The notes: generated by a model not told the origin, from the letters alone. A stretch of 11,690 bases of DNA from an uncultured Bacteroidota bacterium (GCA_946480675.1 CAMLKS010000040.1:1-11690), one strand, 5' to 3'; shown: positions 1 through 5,929, numbered from the stretch's first letter. Made by a program: numbers and translations.

Positions 1-620
1 ATCAGCCATCTGCCTATTATGCTGCAGTAAAAAGGGTGATGGACCTTGCGGTGTCTTTTACATTTATAGCACTTGTGATGTCATGGTTATACCCTATAGT
101 GGCTATATTAATAAAACTTACATCTAAAGGGCCCGTTTTCTTCATTCAAAAACGTACAGGTTATAAAGGCGTTGAGTTTGATTGCTTTAAGTTTCGCACC
201 ATGCATGTAAATGCCGATGCTGATACCAAGCAAGCTACCAATAACGATAAACGTATCACTGCAATAGGTAAATTTCTCCGGCTGACACACCTTGACGAAA
301 CACCACAGTTTTTCAACGTGCTACTGGGCGATATGAGCATTGTAGGCCCGCGCCCGCATATGCTGTACCATACACGCTACTATTCACAGTTTATACCCTA
401 CTACAATTTGCGCCATGAGGCTACACCCGGTATGACGGGTATGGCCCAGATAAAAGGCTATATAGGTGAGATAACTGTGGAGCGTGAACTGCGCAAACGC
501 ATCCAATGGGATGTATACTACCTGAAGAACCGCAGTATCCTGATGGATATAAAGATCATATTAGCAACCTTTGGCCAGGTGATCGAAAAAAGCCTTGGCA
601 GCATCCTGAAGAAGAAATAA
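1..620 (+). CDS. Polyprenyl-phosphate sugar-1-phosphate transferase (bacterial sugar transferase, WcaJ/PglC type), 5'-truncated
   Basis: Membrane enzyme that transfers a sugar-1-phosphate from a UDP-sugar to undecaprenyl phosphate, the first step in building an exopolysaccharide, O-antigen or glycan repeat. Seen: the reading frame is open to the left edge (first full codon at base 3), so the GTG at 36 and ATG at 39 are probably internal. The visible part starts with the K-R-V-M-D lead-in to the membrane helix, followed by a hydrophobic helix (about bases 45-110) and SKGPVFF. Then come KFRTM, the LDETPQ segment whose Asp-Glu pair (near base 294) matches the catalytic dyad of the family, GDMSIVGPRP, and the GMTGMAQIKGYIGE block. 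Family knowledge: these motifs define the bacterial sugar transferase domain. Long forms carry extra N-terminal membrane helices, while short PglC-like forms are about 200 residues; which type this is cannot be seen. The sugar is unknown. The next gene is an unrelated stress gene, so this is probably the end of a polysaccharide operon to the left. Confidence 0.9.
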   Translation, partial: QPSAYYAAVKRVMDLAVSFTFIALVMSWLYPIVAILIKLTSKGPVFFIQKRTGYKGVEFDCFKFRTMHVNADADTKQATNNDKRITAIGKFLRLTHLDETPQFFNVLLGDMSIVGPRPHMLYHTRYYSQFIPYYNLRHEATPGMTGMAQIKGYIGEITVERELRKRIQWDVYYLKNRSILMDIKIILATFGQVIEKSLGSILKKK

Positions 621-655
621 TACCATTATTTCTATCTTAAATAGCATTTTCAGCT

Positions 656-685
656 TTTGTGTTCCCTTTTTTTCAAGTAACTTTT
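656..685 (+). promoter_or_regulatory. Candidate Bacteroidota promoter for the universal stress gene
   Basis: TTTG at 656-659 and TAACTTTT at 678-685 are separated by 18 bases. This resembles the Bacteroidota primary sigma factor pattern TTTG-N19-TAnnTTTG, with one mismatch in the -7 box. Transcription would start around 690, inside the right arm of the inverted repeat that precedes the gene. Match by eye only. Confidence 0.4.
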
Positions 686-703
686 CATTGAAAAAAAAGG
701 AAC
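661..703. promoter_or_regulatory. Long inverted repeat ending at the usp start codon
   Basis: Two 16-base arms, 661-676 (GTTCCCTTTTTTTCAA) and 688-703 (TTGAAAAAAAAGGAAC), are complementary at 15 of 16 positions and separated by an 11-base loop. The right arm contains the only purine-rich AAGGAA stretch before the ATG at 704. It is not a normal terminator because no T-run follows the right arm. It could be an operator palindrome, or an RNA hairpin that hides the start region on transcripts reading through from the sugar transferase gene. The candidate -7 box lies in the loop. Confidence 0.6.
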
Positions 704-1525
704 ATGTCTTTAATCATTACCGCTACTGACTTTTCTGACGTGGCCAACCATGCACTCCACTATGCATGTCGCATGGCACAGGAGTATAATGCTTCCATAG
801 CAGTAGTACATTCTTATACTATACCGGTAACATTTACGGAAAACCCCATGCCGGTAATGCCTATAGAGGAAAGCAGGGAGATTGCTGAAAATCATATGGC
901 GGAGCTGGTAAGAAACCTTTCAGCTATTTATCCCGGCATATCGATACAAAGCCATATCTCATTTGGCGATATTACCGAAGCATTAGCCGACTATGCCAAA
1001 CAGCATCAGCCGTGGCTGATAGTAGTAGGCAATAGCCTTAGCGATGATGATGGCTTCTGGTTTGGTGGCAGTTTGCTCAATATCTTGCGCAATTCAGAAC
1101 ATCCCGTAATGGCTGTGCCGCCAGGTATTGATTTTATCCCTCCAAAGAAAATATGTTTTGCCTGCGATTATAAAAATATACGCGAGCAGCTTCCTGCTGC
1201 AGACTTGCTAAAACTGGTAAACAACACAAAAGCAGCGTTGTATGTATTGAACGTGGATCATGACAATAGAGAGTTTGCTACCAACACACCCGAAGAAGCC
1301 ACTGCGCTGAATGACCTGGTAGGCGAGGCCGACCCTCAATATCATTTTATAGATAATGCGGATAAAACAGTGGGTATCCAACATTTTGTTGAAGAAAACA
1401 ACATAGACCTGCTGGTAATGATACCTCACCGGCATAGCTTCTTTGAGGGATTATTTCACAAAAGCAGCACTAAGGCTTTAGCCAAAGTGGCACACATCCC
1501 GGTCATTGCATTACACGAAAAATAG
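704..1525 (+). CDS. Universal stress protein, tandem UspA domains
   Basis: Cytoplasmic stress-response protein of 273 residues, about twice the length of a single UspA domain, as is common in Bacteroidota. Domain 1 (about residues 1-140) begins with the typical IITATDFSDVANHALHYA strand-helix and ends with WLIVVGNS and HPVMAVPP. Domain 2 (about 147-273) begins with KKICFACDY and ends with DLLVMIPH, a HSFFEGLFHKSSTKALA segment and HIPVIALHEK. The classical ATP-binding loop G-2x-G-9x-G-S/T is not intact in either half. Domain 1 keeps only a G-G-S (121-123) and domain 2 has the HSFFE-x-LFHKS version that I recall from other Bacteroidota, so nucleotide binding cannot be assumed. The ATG at 704 is preceded by AAGGAAC and by a strong inverted repeat. 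The gene is flanked by its own candidate promoter and a bidirectional terminator, so it is probably monocistronic. Its partner or trigger is unknown. Confidence 0.92.
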   Translation: MSLIITATDFSDVANHALHYACRMAQEYNASIAVVHSYTIPVTFTENPMPVMPIEESREIAENHMAELVRNLSAIYPGISIQSHISFGDITEALADYAKQHQPWLIVVGNSLSDDDGFWFGGSLLNILRNSEHPVMAVPPGIDFIPPKKICFACDYKNIREQLPAADLLKLVNNTKAALYVLNVDHDNREFATNTPEEATALNDLVGEADPQYHFIDNADKTVGIQHFVEENNIDLLVMIPHRHSFFEGLFHKSSTKALAKVAHIPVIALHEK

Positions 1526-1534
1526 TGAATATTA

Positions 1535-1561
1535 AAAAGGCGCATCAACGATGCGCCTTTT
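1535..1561. terminator. Bidirectional intrinsic terminator between convergent genes
   Basis: AAAAGGCGCAT (1535-1545) and ATGCGCCTTTT (1551-1561) form a perfect 11-base-pair stem, extendable by one C-G pair, around a 5-base CAACG loop. The GC-rich core is flanked by an A-run on the left and a T-run on the right, so it ends with U-tracts on both strands. It lies 9 bases after the usp stop. On the minus strand it holds the stop codon of the convergent gene (1547-1545), so it serves both transcripts. Confidence 0.9.
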
Positions 1562-1949
1562 GTTTCTCCATTTTTTCTTTCCGTTTCTTTATTAGCTGCC
1601 TTACTCCTTTTATACCCAGTTCCACGGCTTTCCATTTCAGGTACGACAAACCTACTTCTTTTAGCAGAGAACCTAAAATCTTTCCACCACTTTTAGCAAT
1701 CGTTTTCCCAGCTGTTTGCTTCAACAACGGCATACCTATCGACATAGCCAGGCTACCTAAAGGTGAACCACTAAATAAACCTGCAGCTGCCGACAATATA
1801 TCGCCGGTTTCGCCACTATTATCTTTTCCTTCCTTCTTACTGCCTGGAAAAAAACCTTCTTTCTCACTTTCCTTTATTGCACGTTTCAGCATACGCTTTT
1901 CACGTCTCAACTCCTCAAGGCTATTCAGTTGTTTCGAATAAAGTTTCAT
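1545..1949 (-). CDS. Hypothetical protein, third gene of the YtxH/holin-like operon
   Basis: Not recognised as a named family. The 134-residue product has three parts. A charged N-terminal helix (about residues 8-32, rich in E, R and K) could form a coiled coil. A Gly/Ala/Ser/Leu-rich middle (about 50-105) is moderately hydrophobic, with small-residue motifs such as AAAGLFSGSPLGS, and could be membrane-associated. The C-terminus (about 105-134) is a strongly basic amphipathic helix ending KKRKEKMEKQKAHR. I chose the ATG at 1949; an in-frame TTG lies 12 bases upstream. The gene starts 32 bases after the holin-like gene on the same strand and very likely shares its transcript. Its last codons and stop lie inside the terminator stem. 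By context it may belong to an envelope-stress function with its two upstream partners. It encodes no cysteine, and I see no enzyme motif. Confidence 0.8.
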   Translation of the reverse strand: MKLYSKQLNSLEELRREKRMLKRAIKESEKEGFFPGSKKEGKDNSGETGDILSAAAGLFSGSPLGSLAMSIGMPLLKQTAGKTIAKSGGKILGSLLKEVGLSYLKWKAVELGIKGVRQLIKKRKEKMEKQKAHR

Positions 1950-1981
1950 GCTATAGCGCAAAAGTTTTAAAAAGCCGGTAA

Positions 1982-2344
1982 CTATTGATTATCCTCGTCC
2001 GTATCATCTTCATCCGTATCTGTCATTTCTTTAATGAAAAGTCCGGTAAACTTTCTTACAAACATCTTTCGGCAAGCAAACAGCACCCCCAGCGCCAGCA
2101 GGTAAATACCGGCAATAATAAGATAGCCGCCTCCGCGCGAACCTACCAGTTCTGCCATATACTCAGCTGCACCCATACCTAAAAAAAGCAGTATAGGTAA
2201 TACCAGCAAAAAGCATACAATGGTAAATGTAAAAAAGCTTAGTACCTGGGATACACGTTCTATAATATCAAGCTTCACGATGCTCACGCGCTTGTCTACA
2301 TAGTCCGTTATTTTATCCTTCCATTTGCCGATGAATTCGAACAT
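1982..2344 (-). CDS. Phage holin superfamily III / YqjE-like small membrane protein
   Basis: Inner-membrane protein of 120 residues with the layout of the Phage_holin_3_6 (YqjE-like, DUF1469) family: an amphipathic N-terminal helix (1-32, WKDKITDYVDKRVSIVKLDIIER), two long membrane segments (about 34-60 and 71-91), and a soluble C-terminal tail. The tail (108-120) is unusually acidic, almost only D, E and T, ending TDEDDTDEDNQ. Family knowledge: despite the holin name, chromosomal members are not lysis proteins. In E. coli the homologue yqjE sits with yqjD, a membrane-anchored ribosome-associated protein, and Bacteroidota often pair it with a YtxH gene, as here. The gene starts 9 bases after the YtxH stop, so the two are co-transcribed. 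The role is probably envelope homeostasis or stress, but that is inferred from neighbours. Confidence 0.85.
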   Translation of the reverse strand: MFEFIGKWKDKITDYVDKRVSIVKLDIIERVSQVLSFFTFTIVCFLLVLPILLFLGMGAAEYMAELVGSRGGGYLIIAGIYLLALGVLFACRKMFVRKFTGLFIKEMTDTDEDDTDEDNQ

Positions 2345-2353
2345 GGCGGTAAA

Positions 2354-2548
2354 TTAGCTATTATAAATTTGATGCTCCAGGTCTTCTGTTTTCTTACCCA
2401 GTTTATCTTTCAGGTTGTTGATACGGTCTTTTATTTTACCAAGGTCTTCCTGGCGTTTTTCTTTATCTGTTGCCAATAAATAGCCTACAGCTGCACCTAT
2501 TGCAGCACCTATCAGCAGTGTAGCTACAGTTTTTCCTGTCTTAGCCAT
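2354..2548 (-). CDS. YtxH domain-containing small membrane-anchored protein
   Basis: Small 64-residue protein. After a short basic start (MAKTGKT) there is one glycine-rich membrane helix (about residues 8-26, LLIGAAIGAAVGYLLA) ending in the typical A-T-D-K-E-K-R boundary, then a charged helical tail (28-60) suited to coiled-coil contacts. This is the standard YtxH/GvpP-like architecture. Family knowledge: Bacillus YtxH is a general stress protein, and the analogous E. coli YqjD/ElaB tail anchors bind ribosomes in stationary phase. No precise function is known for the Bacteroidota form. It is the first gene of the minus-strand trio, so its promoter should lie in 2549-2650, the region shared with the divergent transporter gene. 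The only -7-like string I see there is TAAATTTA at 2588-2595, without a convincing -33 partner. Confidence 0.85.
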   Translation of the reverse strand: MAKTGKTVATLLIGAAIGAAVGYLLATDKEKRQEDLGKIKDRINNLKDKLGKKTEDLEHQIYNS

Positions 2549-2685
2549 AACAATTCGTTTAATAAGTTTGATGTATGAATTTCATTGTAAATTTAATAAA
2601 TATCGTGCCAGCCTTATCGTTGGTGGCAGGAATTTTTTATTTTATTTAATAATTGACATATAGTGGCAATCTTATACCCAGACAA

Positions 2686-3708
2686 ATGCGCAACAATACC
2701 ATTAAACAATACCTGCTAATAGGGCTTATCCTGTTCCTTGCCCTCACTGTTGGCATGCACTTGTTTACATTTTTCCCGGGGCTGCTGGGTGCTGTTACAT
2801 TTTATGTGTTGCTGCGCCAGCCCTACTTTAAGCTTACGGTAATACACCAATGGAAAAAAGCACCTACAGCCTTATTATTCATCTTCAGTGCCATCATCGT
2901 ATTTGTGCTGCCCATAGTGGGCATTCTTCAGATATTGATACCAAAATTCAATGCATTAATAGAAAATAAGGACCGGCTAACCAATACCATCAATAACCTG
3001 GCGACAAGGTTATTGGCAATATCACCTCAATTCCGCATCAACCAGCAACAGCTTATGAACATAGCGGAAAGAATAACCGGCGAAGTACCCGGCATACTGG
3101 GCGCCACAGCCAATATGCTTACCAATGCCCTGTTAGCTTTCTTTATACTCTATTTTATGCTGGTAGATGGCCGTAAAATGGAGCAGTCTATCCAGAAATA
3201 TATACCACTACAGCCTGAGAACATTGACAATATATGGGAGGCTACGCGAACGATGGTGGTATCAAATGCAGTTGGCATACCTATACTGGCGGCTAGCCAG
3301 GCTGCTGTAGCCATATTAGGCTACCTGATATTCGGTATAGATGAGTATATACTTTGGGGCATCCTTACCGGCGTAGCTTCTTTAGTACCGCTCATAGGCT
3401 GCATGATAATATGGGGGCCCCTGGTTGTTTACCTTTTCTCTACCGGGCATACAGGTGCAGCCATCGGCTTGTCTATTTATTCATTTGTTATTACAGGCGG
3501 TATAGATAATCTACTTCGTTTTACAATATTAAAACGTTTGGGCGATGTGCACCCTATCGTTACTGCATTGGGCATTATCGTAGGTATCCCTATATTCGGG
3601 TTCATGGGCTTTATCTTTGGCCCGCTCCTTATATCCTATTTATTATTACTGATAAAAGTGTACCGTGCAGAGTTTGCGCCCAACTTCGGCAACATAGGCC
3701 CGCAGTAG
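2686..3708 (+). CDS. AI-2E (PerM/YdiK) family transporter
   Basis: Integral membrane protein of 340 residues, the usual size for this family (PF01594). Hydrophobic segments are visible at about residues 8-28, 30-44, 62-85, 140-160, 195-216, 222-250, 255-270 and 292-324. The soluble stretch after the third segment (86-138) and the C-terminal glycine-rich pair GIIVGIPIFGFMGFIFGPLL are hallmarks of the family. Family knowledge: members export small molecules (autoinducer-2 in E. coli TqsA) or act as ion/H+ antiporters. The substrate cannot be read from sequence, so I assign no quorum-sensing role. I chose the ATG at 2686 because it leads straight into the first helix; an in-frame TTG at 2653 would add 11 polar residues. 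The gene is divergent from the YtxH operon and convergent with nadD. Its TAG stop (3706-3708) directly abuts the nadD stop, with no room for a terminator between them. Confidence 0.88.
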   Translation: MRNNTIKQYLLIGLILFLALTVGMHLFTFFPGLLGAVTFYVLLRQPYFKLTVIHQWKKAPTALLFIFSAIIVFVLPIVGILQILIPKFNALIENKDRLTNTINNLATRLLAISPQFRINQQQLMNIAERITGEVPGILGATANMLTNALLAFFILYFMLVDGRKMEQSIQKYIPLQPENIDNIWEATRTMVVSNAVGIPILAASQAAVAILGYLIFGIDEYILWGILTGVASLVPLIGCMIIWGPLVVYLFSTGHTGAAIGLSIYSFVITGGIDNLLRFTILKRLGDVHPIVTALGIIVGIPIFGFMGFIFGPLLISYLLLLIKVYRAEFAPNFGNIGPQ

Positions 3709-4278
3709 CTATTTATAATACCTGTTTTCTTCAATGTATTTCCATACGGCATCGGGCACTATATAACGTATGCTCTTGTTGTCTTTTATTTGCTTCCGTA
3801 TGTAGGTAGATGATATTTCAAGCAGCGGTGCTTGCACTCTGGTAAGCCTGGCACCATGTGTTTCGGCAATATCAAAGCCAGGTCTGTTATAAACTATGAC
3901 GCTATGGTTGGCCAGCAACTGTTCATAATTCTTCCAGCGATGTATGTTCTGAAAACTATCTGAACCCATAATGACCGAGAATTGTTCCAGCGGAAATTTC
4001 TCTTTCAGGTAGGTGAGCGTATCTATAGTATAAGACGGCTTGGGCAAGTGAAACTCTACATTGCTGGCCCTGAATTTACTGTTGTCCTTTATAGCCAGCT
4101 CTACCAGGTGCAGCCTGTCATATTCATTTAGTAGGGAGTGTGCTTCTTTCAGCGGGTTGTGGGGCGAAACGACAAACCATATCTTATCTATATCCGCATT
4201 TTCTACAATGTGGCTGGCTACTATTAAATGTCCGATATGAATGGGATTAAAACTGCCGAAGTACAACCCGATATGCAT
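3709..4278 (-). CDS. nadD: Nicotinate-nucleotide adenylyltransferase
   Basis: Cytoplasmic enzyme of NAD synthesis that joins nicotinate mononucleotide and ATP to give deamido-NAD and pyrophosphate. The 189-residue length is typical. The nucleotidyltransferase signature GSFNPIHIGH is at residues 8-17, SYTIDTL at 82-88, GSDSF at 105-109, and the C-terminal ISSTYIR at 155-161 supplies the S-x-T-x-x-R ATP contact. All key residues are present. I chose the ATG at 4278: the protein then begins MHIGLYFGSF, placing the first strand correctly. The upstream in-frame start at 4320 would add 14 residues unlike the family. A perfect TACCTTTG box lies 5 bases before this ATG and further supports it. feoA lies 76 bases upstream on the same strand. 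The 3' end abuts the transporter gene tail to tail. Confidence 0.96.
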   Translation of the reverse strand: MHIGLYFGSFNPIHIGHLIVASHIVENADIDKIWFVVSPHNPLKEAHSLLNEYDRLHLVELAIKDNSKFRASNVEFHLPKPSYTIDTLTYLKEKFPLEQFSVIMGSDSFQNIHRWKNYEQLLANHSVIVYNRPGFDIAETHGARLTRVQAPLLEISSTYIRKQIKDNKSIRYIVPDAVWKYIEENRYYK

Positions 4279-4283
4279 GGTGG

Positions 4284-4291
4284 CAAAGGTA
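4284..4291 (-). promoter_or_regulatory. -7 promoter box (TACCTTTG) for nadD, near-leaderless
   Basis: On the minus strand TACCTTTG matches the Bacteroidota -7 consensus TAnnTTTG at all fixed positions, followed by 5 bases and then the nadD ATG. Transcription would start at or within a few bases of the start codon. No clear TTTG lies at the -33 distance. The same box-to-ATG distance is seen at feoA. Confidence 0.5.
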
Positions 4292-4354
4292 ATGAAACCG
4301 CTCCCTGCGAAGTGGCTCAACTTTTATATAAATATTAATTTACTTTGAGATGGT

Positions 4355-4609
4355 CTAAGCAGCCGTATCTACAGTTACCCATATTTTTTCCGCATCCTGC
4401 TTACGGATGCTCAGGTAATAGCCTGCTATCTGGATGGCCAGCGGATCCCCCAGCGGGGCTATCATTTCTATCCACACCGGTTCGCCCGGTATACAGCCCA
4501 TTTCCATCAGCGTAAGCTGAAAATCGCTGTGTTCATGCTCCTTAATAACAGCACGCTTACCGGTTGGCAGCTCCGATAACCTGATCTTCTTTTCTGCGGC
4601 TGTGCTCAT
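4355..4609 (-). CDS. feoA: FeoA-domain protein (ferrous iron transport accessory)
   Basis: Small cytoplasmic SH3-like protein of 84 residues. Seen: the LSELPTGKRAVI start of the FeoA fold at 11-22, LMEMGCIPGEPVWIEMIAPLG (34-54) and DPLAIQIAGYYLSIRKQDAEKI (55-76), which follow the family pattern 'L-x-x-hydrophobic-G-x-x-P-G ... P-L-G-D-P ... hydrophobic-R-x-x-x-A-x-x-I' closely. Family knowledge: FeoA assists the FeoB Fe2+ permease, and the same fold occurs as a C-terminal domain of DtxR/MntR regulators. No feoB is present in the window. One side holds nadD and the other the divergent ybeY, so this is either a separated feoA or a solitary FeoA-domain protein with another partner. It ends TVDTAA with no extra domain. 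A TATTTTTG -7 box sits 5 bases before the ATG. Confidence 0.88.
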   Translation of the reverse strand: MSTAAEKKIRLSELPTGKRAVIKEHEHSDFQLTLMEMGCIPGEPVWIEMIAPLGDPLAIQIAGYYLSIRKQDAEKIWVTVDTAA

Positions 4610-4614
4610 TTATG

Positions 4615-4622
4615 CAAAAATA
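4615..4622 (-). promoter_or_regulatory. -7 promoter box (TATTTTTG) for feoA, near-leaderless
   Basis: On the minus strand TATTTTTG fits TAnnTTTG fully. Five bases separate it from the feoA ATG (4609), the same arrangement as at nadD. A T-run at 4650-4645 could be a weak -33 element. No ribosome binding site can fit between the box and the ATG. Confidence 0.5.
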
Positions 4623-4656
4623 CTGCTTAGTAATAGGTACACCTAAAAAATGTTGC

Positions 4657-4664
4657 GACCTTTG
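4657..4664 (+). promoter_or_regulatory. Candidate -7 box for ybeY
   Basis: GACCTTTG matches TAnnTTTG except for the first base, is followed by C as in many such boxes, and lies 17 bases before the ybeY ATG. It is in the 72-base divergent region shared with feoA. I see no -33 TTTG at the right distance, so this is tentative. Confidence 0.3.
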
Positions 4665-4681
4665 CACAAATTTTATACGGC

Positions 4682-5116
4682 ATGCCCGCACGCTTTTACG
4701 AGCAGGAAGTAAAATCGAAACTAAAGGATAAACGCGCATTATCTGCTTACCTCGATAGCCTTGCAAACAAGTATATCAAAGGCCTGAAAAAAGTGGAGCT
4801 AACATATATTTTCTGTAGTGATAACTACCTGCTCAGCATCAATAAGGAGTTTTTGAACCACGATACACTTACCGATATCGTGACTTTTGATATGACCGGG
4901 GAGCCCAATACTTTGACCGGTGAAATATACATTAGCATAGAGCGCGTGGCCGAAAATGCAGAAAAATTCGGTGTAGATTATATCAACGAACTGCATCGCG
5001 TCATTTTTCACGGAGCTTTACATCTTTGCGGCTTTAAGGATAAAAAGAAAGATGACAAAGAACTTATGCGCAAAAAAGAGGATGAAAGCCTGGCCGCTTA
5101 TTTTAAAAACAAGTAA
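4682..5116 (+). CDS. ybeY: Endoribonuclease YbeY (rRNA maturation factor)
   Basis: Metal-dependent single-strand RNase needed for 16S rRNA 3'-end maturation and ribosome quality control. The 144-residue product carries the central HDTLTDIVTFD segment (60-70), corresponding to the family's P-T-D-V-L-S-F region, then GEIYIS (80-85) and the metal site HRVIFHGALHLCGFKD (105-120). In the E. coli enzyme the motif is H-3x-H-5x-H. Here the first two histidines are H110 and H114, but the third position is D120. I recall Asp at this place in other Bacteroidota YbeY proteins, so this is probably a lineage variant and not loss of function. The TAA stop overlaps the ATG of the next gene (TAATG), so the two are translationally coupled, a pair of RNA-maturation enzymes. 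The gene is divergent from feoA. Confidence 0.94.
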   Translation: MPARFYEQEVKSKLKDKRALSAYLDSLANKYIKGLKKVELTYIFCSDNYLLSINKEFLNHDTLTDIVTFDMTGEPNTLTGEIYISIERVAENAEKFGVDYINELHRVIFHGALHLCGFKDKKKDDKELMRKKEDESLAAYFKNK

Positions 5117-5853
5117 TGAATATAGAAATATTGTACGAAGACGATGATATGCTGGTAGCCAACAAGCCCGCAGGGCTATTGGTAATACCCGACCGCTTCA
5201 ATTCAGACCTTCCGTCTCTAAATAAAGTGCTGGAAAAGCAACTGGGGCAACAAATATGGGTAGTGCATCGCCTGGACCGCGATACCAGTGGCGTGATCTG
5301 CTTTGCCAAGAATGAGCAGGCTCATAAATACTTGTCAGGGCTGTTTGAAGCGCACGAAGTAGGTAAGTTTTATGCCGGGCTGGTAGTAGGGCGGGTAGTA
5401 CCCGAAGAAGGCACCATCGAGGCCGCTATAGCCGAACATCCTGTCATTAAAGGTAAAATGACGGTAGCAAAAAAGGGGAAACCATCTGTTACCGATTATA
5501 AAGTAGTGGCGCAATGGCCGCTGTATTCACTGGTGCAGTTTCGCATATATACCGGCCGCACCCACCAGATACGTGTGCACATGCAATCGATAGGCCACCC
5601 GCTGGTGGGCGATGAGCTGTATGGCGATGGTAAGCCATTTCTGCTATCTGCCATCAAACGCAAGTATAAATTATCGGATAAAGAAGAAACAGAAAGGCCA
5701 CTGCTTAACAGGATGGCACTGCACGCTTACAGACTGGTGCTGCACAAGCAGGATGGCACCCTGGTGGATGTAGAAGCTACTATTCCTAAAGACATCAGCG
5801 CGTGCATCAAGCAACTGGATAAATGGAGCCCGCTGCCAGGTGGTCATCAATAA
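5116..5853 (+). CDS. RluA-family pseudouridine synthase
   Basis: Enzyme that isomerises specific uridines in rRNA or tRNA to pseudouridine. The 245-residue product is a catalytic domain only: there is no N-terminal S4 domain. Motif I, LVANKPAGLLV (13-23), is followed by the catalytic motif HRLDRDTSG (51-59) with nucleophile Asp54. Next come KFYAGLVVG (84-92), GRTHQIRVH (147-155) and GHPLVGDELYG (160-170), all in the standard order for the RluA/RluC/RluD family. Which uridine it modifies cannot be assigned; the length and lack of S4 fit the RluA/TruC-like short group. It starts within the ybeY stop codon, so both should be made from one message. The 3' end is followed by a 76-base gap with a candidate promoter for gldC. 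Confidence 0.92.
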   Translation: MNIEILYEDDDMLVANKPAGLLVIPDRFNSDLPSLNKVLEKQLGQQIWVVHRLDRDTSGVICFAKNEQAHKYLSGLFEAHEVGKFYAGLVVGRVVPEEGTIEAAIAEHPVIKGKMTVAKKGKPSVTDYKVVAQWPLYSLVQFRIYTGRTHQIRVHMQSIGHPLVGDELYGDGKPFLLSAIKRKYKLSDKEETERPLLNRMALHAYRLVLHKQDGTLVDVEATIPKDISACIKQLDKWSPLPGGHQ

Positions 5854-5880
5854 GGTGGCGATTATTGCATCTGGATGTTG

Positions 5881-5888
5881 TATTTTTG
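5881..5888 (+). promoter_or_regulatory. -7 promoter box (TATTTTTG) ahead of gldC
   Basis: TATTTTTG is a full TAnnTTTG match in the 76-base gap between the pseudouridine synthase gene and gldC, 41 bases before the gldC ATG. A TTG at 5865-5867 is too close to be a standard -33 element, so only the -7 box is supported. It would drive gldC-yqeY-cvpA-pabA. Confidence 0.4.
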
Positions 5889-5929
5889 AAACCCTTTTAA
5901 AAACAAACTGCCTTTAAGGTTACGCTTAT

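Noticed and set aside
1525..1941. Plus-strand reading frame of 138 codons opposite the third YtxH-operon gene
   Set aside because: It is the antisense of a better-supported gene, is rich in F, S and P as expected of an antisense shadow, and starts within the terminator region.
2354..2548. Phage remnant or lysis module suggested by the holin-like neighbour
   Set aside because: There is no endolysin, integrase or structural phage gene. The YtxH plus holin-III pair is a normal chromosomal arrangement in this phylum.
2606..2640. TGCCA...TGGCA hairpin followed by a T-rich stretch in the divergent region, terminator-like
   Set aside because: The stem is only five pairs with a mismatch above it, and no plus-strand gene ends upstream, so a terminator has no purpose there. 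It may be chance.
2653..2685. TTG-initiated N-terminal extension of the AI-2E family protein
   Set aside because: The ATG at 2686 starts the conserved region directly; the extension is polar and preceded by no better signal.
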